In this document: one piece after another, positions 23,835 to 28,083 of the stretch
Position numbering within the stretch: the first letter of the stretch is position 1
How the letters are laid out: every line of letters begins with the position of its first letter
Source of the DNA: DATKZH01 sp964475955
GTDB lineage: Bacteria > Planctomycetota > Planctomycetia > Pirellulales > Thermoguttaceae
Length of the DNA: 28,083 bases
Assembly: GCA_964475955.1 (NCBI GenBank)
Contig: CAYYZY010000102.1
Location: 1-28,083, forward strand
Direction: 5' to 3'
Made by a program: the position numbers and the translations under genes
Notes under the pieces: model-generated
Databases searched by the model: none
What the model was told of the DNA's origin: nothing
Seen by the model: only the letters and a program-made list of their open reading frames with translations

Positions 23835-25178
23835 ATGACTGCAAGTGTATCTCCACCGGCGACGGCCGGGCCCGCTGCTGAGACGGCCGGGCCCCGAAGC
23901 CGTTCGCGCAAACCACGGTTCGCGGTGGTGCCCGCCAGCGCCGCGGATCACACGAGCATCCACCAACTGCTCACCGCGGTATTCCAGGGGCCGTCGCCCG
24001 GCGAATTTCGCGCCCTGCTCGACGACCCGCACTACCAGCCGATCGACCGCCTGCTGGTCAAGCGCGACGGCGAAATCGTCGGCCACGCGCAGGCCACCCG
24101 TCGAGTGATGCAGTTCGGACCCCTCCGTCTGCGCGTGGCCGGACTCGACTGGCTGGGCACCCTCCCCGCGTGCCGCGGACAGGGACTCGGCCACCGGCTC
24201 TTGACGGCGGCCGAGCAGCACATGATCGCGGCCGACGCCCTGGCCGGCCTGACCTGGACCCCCATCCCCCGATTCTACCGGCGTGCCGGGTGGGCGCTCT
24301 GCGGCCGGCCTTCCTACTGCCGGGCGGGTGCGCGCGACCTGCTCTCGGGGCTGATCGACCGGGGCCTCCTTCGCCGGGGACGCCGCCGGCTGAATATCCG
24401 GCCGTGGCGCCGCGTGGAACTGGGCGCGCTGGTGCGGATCTACAACCAGAATCTCGCCCGGGCGTGCGGCGCCTTCGAGCGGAGCGAAGCCTACTGGAAG
24501 TGGCTCGTCCAACGCAACGCCTTCGACCGGATCTTCGTCGCGCTGGACGGCCCCGATCTGCTGGAACTCGAGGAGGTCCACGCGCGGATCGTCGGCTACA
24601 TGGTCACGCGCGGCGAGCGGATCGTCGAGTTGCGCGTCACGCCCGGCCACCGCTCCGCGGCGGCGCAGTTGTTGGCCCGGGCGTGCCGCGACGCCATCGA
24701 GCACGGCCGAAACACCGTCCGGCTCGACGCGGCCCCGAACAGCCGGGTCGAGAAGATATTCCGCGCGGCGGCGGGCGACGCTCGGCACGAAATCGACCGG
24801 GGCCTGGTGCTTATGGCTAAGCTGCTGTGCCCCGTGAAGCTGCTCCGCAAGCTGGCCGGGCAATTCCACCGCCGGGCGGAAGAGGCGGAGCTTGCCCGGC
24901 CGGTCGACCTGGGCCTGCTCGTCGACGGGAGCAAGTACCGCTTGGCGCTGACGTCCAACGGCGTGGAGGCGGTCGACCGCACGATCGGGCGGAGCTACTT
25001 GCGTCTCAACGTGGCCGACTTCACACGGCTTGTGCTCGGCCATCTCGATTGGGACCAGGCCATCGCCGACGGCCGCGTACAGCCCTCCACCCAGATCGCG
25101 CTCGGCGCCGGCCGCGTGCTCTTCCCCCGTCTGCCCCTCTGGTTCCCGCCTCTCGACAACCTGCCCGCAAAGGATTGA
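23835..25178 (+). CDS. Tandem-GNAT acetyltransferase with C-terminal SCP2-like domain (Eis-like)
   Basis: The start chosen is the ATG at 23835 (AAGGAT about 11 bases upstream), giving 447 residues; a TTG three codons earlier is less likely. The first GNAT domain (about 28-170) shows the acetyl-CoA loop LPACRGQGLGHRLL (110-123) and FYRRAGWALCGRPSYC. A second GNAT-like half (about 190-325) has YWKWLVQRNAFDRIFVA, IVGYMVTRGERIVELRV and the loop ARACRDAI. The C-terminal part (about 335-447) with LGLLVDGSKYRLALTSNG and FPRLPLWFPPLDNLP resembles the sterol-carrier-type domain of Eis and related proteins. Eis-type enzymes acetylate amines. The tandem-GNAT form also occurs in mycothiol synthase, but the SCP2-like end favours Eis. 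The gene lies 164 bases after the BshC-like gene on the same strand. Confidence 0.82.
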   Translation: MTASVSPPATAGPAAETAGPRSRSRKPRFAVVPASAADHTSIHQLLTAVFQGPSPGEFRALLDDPHYQPIDRLLVKRDGEIVGHAQATRRVMQFGPLRLRVAGLDWLGTLPACRGQGLGHRLLTAAEQHMIAADALAGLTWTPIPRFYRRAGWALCGRPSYCRAGARDLLSGLIDRGLLRRGRRRLNIRPWRRVELGALVRIYNQNLARACGAFERSEAYWKWLVQRNAFDRIFVALDGPDLLELEEVHARIVGYMVTRGERIVELRVTPGHRSAAAQLLARACRDAIEHGRNTVRLDAAPNSRVEKIFRAAAGDARHEIDRGLVLMAKLLCPVKLLRKLAGQFHRRAEEAELARPVDLGLLVDGSKYRLALTSNGVEAVDRTIGRSYLRLNVADFTRLVLGHLDWDQAIADGRVQPSTQIALGAGRVLFPRLPLWFPPLDNLPAKD

Positions 25179-25189
25179 CCCGGATCCGC

Positions 25190-25483
25190 TCACCACGAGT
25201 GGGTCTTCTCAAACACGACCAGAAGCTGGGCGGTCCCCAACAGGATCAGCGAGAGGCCGAGGGGCTCCAACCCGCCCGCCATCGCCCCCACCCCCAGTGC
25301 CAACGCCCCCAGCCCGGCCCAGCGGCGAATCGTCGCCCGGTGCTTCCCAACCCATCGCCGGACCCGGGGCCCGCTCCGGCTGCGCGAGGCCGCGGAGCGC
25401 GCGCCGTCGGGCTCCGGCGAATCCGATCGATTCGGGGTCCTGACGGTGCATGGCCCCGTAGGCCGTGTGGCGTCGTCGGCCAT
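25190..25483 (-). CDS. Small hydrophobic membrane protein, unknown
   Basis: The 97-residue product starts at the ATG at 25483 after GAGG (seven-base spacing); a GTG further upstream is less well supported. The first 55 residues are charged and low-complexity, with a basic patch (RVRRWVGKHRATIRRW) just before two short hydrophobic helices (about 57-70 and 73-91, LGLSLILLGTAQLLVVF). This predicts a hairpin-type membrane protein with its basic N-terminal part in the cytoplasm. I recognise no family. It is convergent with the acetyltransferase gene, with only 11 bases between stops. Confidence 0.6.
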   Translation of the reverse strand: MADDATRPTGPCTVRTPNRSDSPEPDGARSAASRSRSGPRVRRWVGKHRATIRRWAGLGALALGVGAMAGGLEPLGLSLILLGTAQLLVVFEKTHSW

Positions 25484-25619
25484 CGCGTCAACCTCCGCCC
25501 GGTGTCGGTCGTCTTCAAGCGACCCCACTCAGTATGGCCGACCGGCCGGCCACAGGGAAGCCGGGCTACGCACATCATGGCATTCAATCCCCCCTTGCCA
25601 GTGGGGCGATGCTGAGACT

Positions 25620-25648
25620 TTGACAGAAATTCCCTTTGCGGTTAGGGA
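25620..25648 (+). promoter_or_regulatory. Weak promoter candidate upstream of the surface aspartic-protease-like gene
   Basis: A perfect TTGACA (25620-25625) occurs in an AT-richer stretch, but the -10 position at 17 bases reads TAGGGA, a poor match. The inverted repeat TTCCCT-N8-AGGGAA (25630-25635, 25644-25649) overlaps this site and could be an operator. Confidence 0.3.
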
Positions 25649-25728
25649 AGAGAAAGGGGGATGCTTTCGTGAGCCAGGCCCCCCGGCGAATCGAAAAGGG
25701 CGTGGACGAACCGGCCGAGGCATCTGGC

Positions 25729-28083
25729 ATGGGAGTTAGGGTTCGCGGGCGAGCAATACGGGTTGGACGGCATGGGCCTGGGCGGCGACGACGCGGAAAT
25801 CGGCCGGGGGGCCTAATCGGAGTCCGCGGCCGGCTCGGCGTGGAGCGGTTGGAGGGGCGGAGGCTGTTGTCGGCGGGGGTGCGCGGGGGGGCGGCGTACG
25901 TGGACCTGGGCACCTCGGAGAACGTGGCCTGGGACCAGCCGCGCGTGGCCGTGGAGCTGATCACCGGCGAGCAGGTGAACGTCGCGCCCGCCTCGCTGAT
26001 ATTTACGGCCCAGAACTGGGATACGCCGCAGACGCTCACCGTCTCGGCGATCGACGACCATGAGGTGGAAGGGCCCCATGCGTTCACGGTCAAGCACACG
26101 GCGTCCAGCGCGGATGCCAACTTCAACGGGGAAACCCTGGACCTGACCGTGGGCATCGTGGACAACGATGATCCCAGCCCGGATGCCGGCCCGTCCGGCG
26201 TCTCGGGGAGCTCGCTCTGGTTTCAGATCACCCAGACGGACGGCTCGACGGAGGTGGGCGAAGGCCCCGCCGGTGTCACGGACACCTACAGCGTCGTGCT
26301 CACCGGCCAGCCGGCCGACGACGTCGAGATCACGCTGTTCGACGACGGCGACCCGGCCCTGGGCAGCGTCGGCCCGGCCAGCTTCAACACGTTCCTGCTC
26401 GACACCGGCGCCAACAGCGTGATGGCCTTCGCCACGGCGGTCGACGACATGGAGGGCGCCCCGTATCCCTACGCCACCGAGGGGACGTTCGAAGAGATCG
26501 GCGTCGCCGGCACCCAGTACTTCGACGTCTCCGAGCCTTACCGCCTCGACTTCGCCGGCAACAGCGGCCAGCGGAGCACGCTGCGCGACACGCGCATCCT
26601 CTCCGACCCGAACAACGACGTCAGTATCTTCGGCCCCTGGGGCATCGTGGGTATGCCGGCGATGGTCGACCGGGTCACCACGCTCGACATGAGCCACTGG
26701 ACCGTCGTCGACCCGTTCGACATCCTGATGCACGTCGAGTTCTCCGACGAGGTGCCGCCGGGCGAAGGGCACCGCTACGGGGTCGCCGTCGACAACCGCG
26801 TGTCGTTCGATCCGGAGCCGCACGTCACCGAGGGCGAATACCCTCCTGTGTGGGGTGACGTGCCGTTTCTCACCGGCGTGCCGATGCACCACGGCGCGGC
26901 GGCCGAGGGCAATTTCCTCTTCGACACCGGGGCCCAGGTGAGCGTCCTTTCCGAGTCGCTGGCCAGGCAGATCGGGCTCGATTCCAACCTCGACGGCGTG
27001 CTCGACGAGACCGACGCGAACTTCGCCCGGTGGGAGACCGTCGGCGGCGTCGGCGGCCAGGTCACCGCGCCGGTGTTCCTCTTCGACGAGTTCCACGTGC
27101 CGACTGCCGAGGGCGTCGACCTGGTGTGGACCGACCTCCAGTGGCTCGTGCTCGACATCACCGAGGGGCTCGACGGCGTCTTCGGCTCCGACCTGATCAC
27201 CTGCGGCTGGATCGAAGCGTTCGCCGTGGACGGGCAGTCGGGCGCGATCATGGACCTCCAGCTCGACTTCCGCGGCATGGACGAGGCCGGCACCGGCACG
27301 ATCTACTTCGACCTCAACCCGGCGACGGACCGGCGCGTCGGCCGGGACGGCCCCGGCGCGGAGGTGGTCGAGAGCGGCGGCCACACCGTGGTCAGCAAGA
27401 TTGGGATTGACGACACCTACACGATCGCACTCACCGAGGCGCCGACCCATCCGGTGACCGTCGAGTTCGTTTACGACGCCGCCAAGCTGACCGTCGAGGA
27501 CGCCGCGCAGCCGGGCAACGATTACGTGGTCTTCACGCCGTCCGACTGGGACGTGCCGCAGACGGTCCGCGTCGCCGCCGTGCCGGGCGCCGACCTTCAA
27601 GGCTACCCGCTCACTGCCATCCGGCACGAAAGCACCAGCGACGATCCGGCCTACGGGAACCTGGCGGCCGACGGCGTGGGAATGCCCCGGGTGGTGGTGA
27701 CGATCGTCGACGACGCTTCGGCCGGCGTGATGATCATCCCCGGCGACGGCGAGACCGAGGTGGCCGAAGGGGGCGCCACCGACACGTACGAGGTGGTGCT
27801 GACCCACGCGCCGACGAGCGAGGTGACCGTCTCGCTGGAAAACGCCCCCGGCCAGGTCACGGCGGTCGACGCCGCCCAGCCGGCGAACGGCTACCTGCTG
27901 TTCACCCCAACGGACTGGTCCACCCCGCAAACGGTGCTCGTCACGGCCGTCGACGACGGCGCCCCCGAGGGCCCCCACACCACCTACGTCACCCACGCGC
28001 TTTCCAGCGGCGACGTCGCCTACGACGACGAAGTCGTCTACGTCGTCCAACAGCGCGTCACCATCACCGACGGGCCGACGGGC
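25729..28083 (+). CDS. LEPR-XLL surface protein with two aspartic-protease (DTG) lobes and Calx-beta-like repeats, 3' end outside window
   Basis: The frame is open from just after a stop at 25621 to the window end. I take the ATG at 25729 (GAGG eight bases upstream), giving 785 residues; a GTG at 25669 after AAAGGGGG is an alternative. A very basic N-terminus leads to LEGRRLLS (41-48), the planctomycete surface sorting motif. Next is a Calx-beta/Ig-like repeat (about 60-145: VAPASLIFTAQNWDTPQTLT, IVDNDD) and the first half of another (STEVGEG, DTYSVVLTGQP). Two retropepsin-like lobes follow: FNTFLLDTGANSV with Asp225 and a closing IVGMP, then GNFLFDTGAQVSV with Asp399 and a closing GVFGSDLI. 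More repeats (VVFTPSDWDVPQTVRV, LLFTPTDWSTPQTVLV) run to the edge. It is probably exported and may be a surface protease; activity is inferred from motifs only. Confidence 0.85.
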   Translation, partial: MGVRVRGRAIRVGRHGPGRRRRGNRPGGLIGVRGRLGVERLEGRRLLSAGVRGGAAYVDLGTSENVAWDQPRVAVELITGEQVNVAPASLIFTAQNWDTPQTLTVSAIDDHEVEGPHAFTVKHTASSADANFNGETLDLTVGIVDNDDPSPDAGPSGVSGSSLWFQITQTDGSTEVGEGPAGVTDTYSVVLTGQPADDVEITLFDDGDPALGSVGPASFNTFLLDTGANSVMAFATAVDDMEGAPYPYATEGTFEEIGVAGTQYFDVSEPYRLDFAGNSGQRSTLRDTRILSDPNNDVSIFGPWGIVGMPAMVDRVTTLDMSHWTVVDPFDILMHVEFSDEVPPGEGHRYGVAVDNRVSFDPEPHVTEGEYPPVWGDVPFLTGVPMHHGAAAEGNFLFDTGAQVSVLSESLARQIGLDSNLDGVLDETDANFARWETVGGVGGQVTAPVFLFDEFHVPTAEGVDLVWTDLQWLVLDITEGLDGVFGSDLITCGWIEAFAVDGQSGAIMDLQLDFRGMDEAGTGTIYFDLNPATDRRVGRDGPGAEVVESGGHTVVSKIGIDDTYTIALTEAPTHPVTVEFVYDAAKLTVEDAAQPGNDYVVFTPSDWDVPQTVRVAAVPGADLQGYPLTAIRHESTSDDPAYGNLAADGVGMPRVVVTIVDDASAGVMIIPGDGETEVAEGGATDTYEVVLTHAPTSEVTVSLENAPGQVTAVDAAQPANGYLLFTPTDWSTPQTVLVTAVDDGAPEGPHTTYVTHALSSGDVAYDDEVVYVVQQRVTITDGPTG

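Noticed and set aside
25813..28050. Minus-strand open frame of 745 codons over the last gene
   Set aside because: Its translation is a Val/Asp/His/Arg-rich shadow, while the plus strand has LEPR-XLL, DTG and repeat motifs in one uninterrupted frame to the window edge.

Overview
This GC-rich window looks like a chromosomal segment from a planctomycete, probably of the Pirellulales type. The main signs are two large secreted proteins with N-terminal LEPR-XLL-like sorting motifs (LETLEPRHLLSG near 9540 and LEGRRLLS near 25850), an ECF sigma factor overlapping a Ser/Thr kinase with a WD40-like C-terminus, a further kinase remnant, and several secreted carbohydrate-active enzymes. Assignment is by gene content only. 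No rRNA, tRNA, CRISPR array, transposase or phage gene was seen.

Layout. 1-455: the 5' part of a beta-propeller glycosidase-like gene on the minus strand, cut by the window edge. 734-1219: a TrmL-type tRNA methyltransferase. 1263-1665: a degenerate, internally deleted copy of sequence found again at 7296-8045. 1686-4780 (minus): a sensor histidine kinase and an NtrC-type sigma-54 activator, overlapping by 16 bases. 5178-6522 (plus): a small lipoprotein and a SurA-N-like protein, closed by a strong terminator at 6601-6640. 6769-7065: a single-domain FHA protein, followed by a decayed Ser/Thr kinase fragment. 7421-11660 (minus): a tightly overlapping operon of a seven-helix membrane protein, a pancreatic-lipase-type hydrolase and a GDSL esterase with RTX repeats and a histidine-rich tail. 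12092-16074 (plus): the ECF sigma factor and the kinase. 16336-19922 (plus): a clan-A glycoside hydrolase and a GH29-like fucosidase. 20068-21006 (minus): an SMP-30/gluconolactonase-like protein. 21263-25178 (plus): a family 2 glycosyltransferase overlapping a BshC-like protein, then a tandem-GNAT/Eis-like acetyltransferase. 25190-25483 (minus): a small membrane protein. 25729-28083 (plus, runs off the end): a LEPR-XLL surface protein with Calx-beta-like repeats and two aspartic-protease DTG lobes.

How the genes fit together. Three themes recur: signalling (two-component pair, FHA, ECF plus kinase), secreted lipid hydrolysis (three-gene operon) and secreted glycan breakdown (1-455 and 16.3-21.0 kb). 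The observations most worth following are the two-lobed, pepsin-like arrangement of retropepsin motifs in the last gene; the duplicated His-rich/RTX 3' end, which carries a conserved multi-hairpin element and an exact in-frame 348-base deletion; the BshC-like protein coupled to a glycosyltransferase; and the lipase operon with its possible CREST-type membrane protein. All family assignments come from reading motifs and have not been confirmed by database search.
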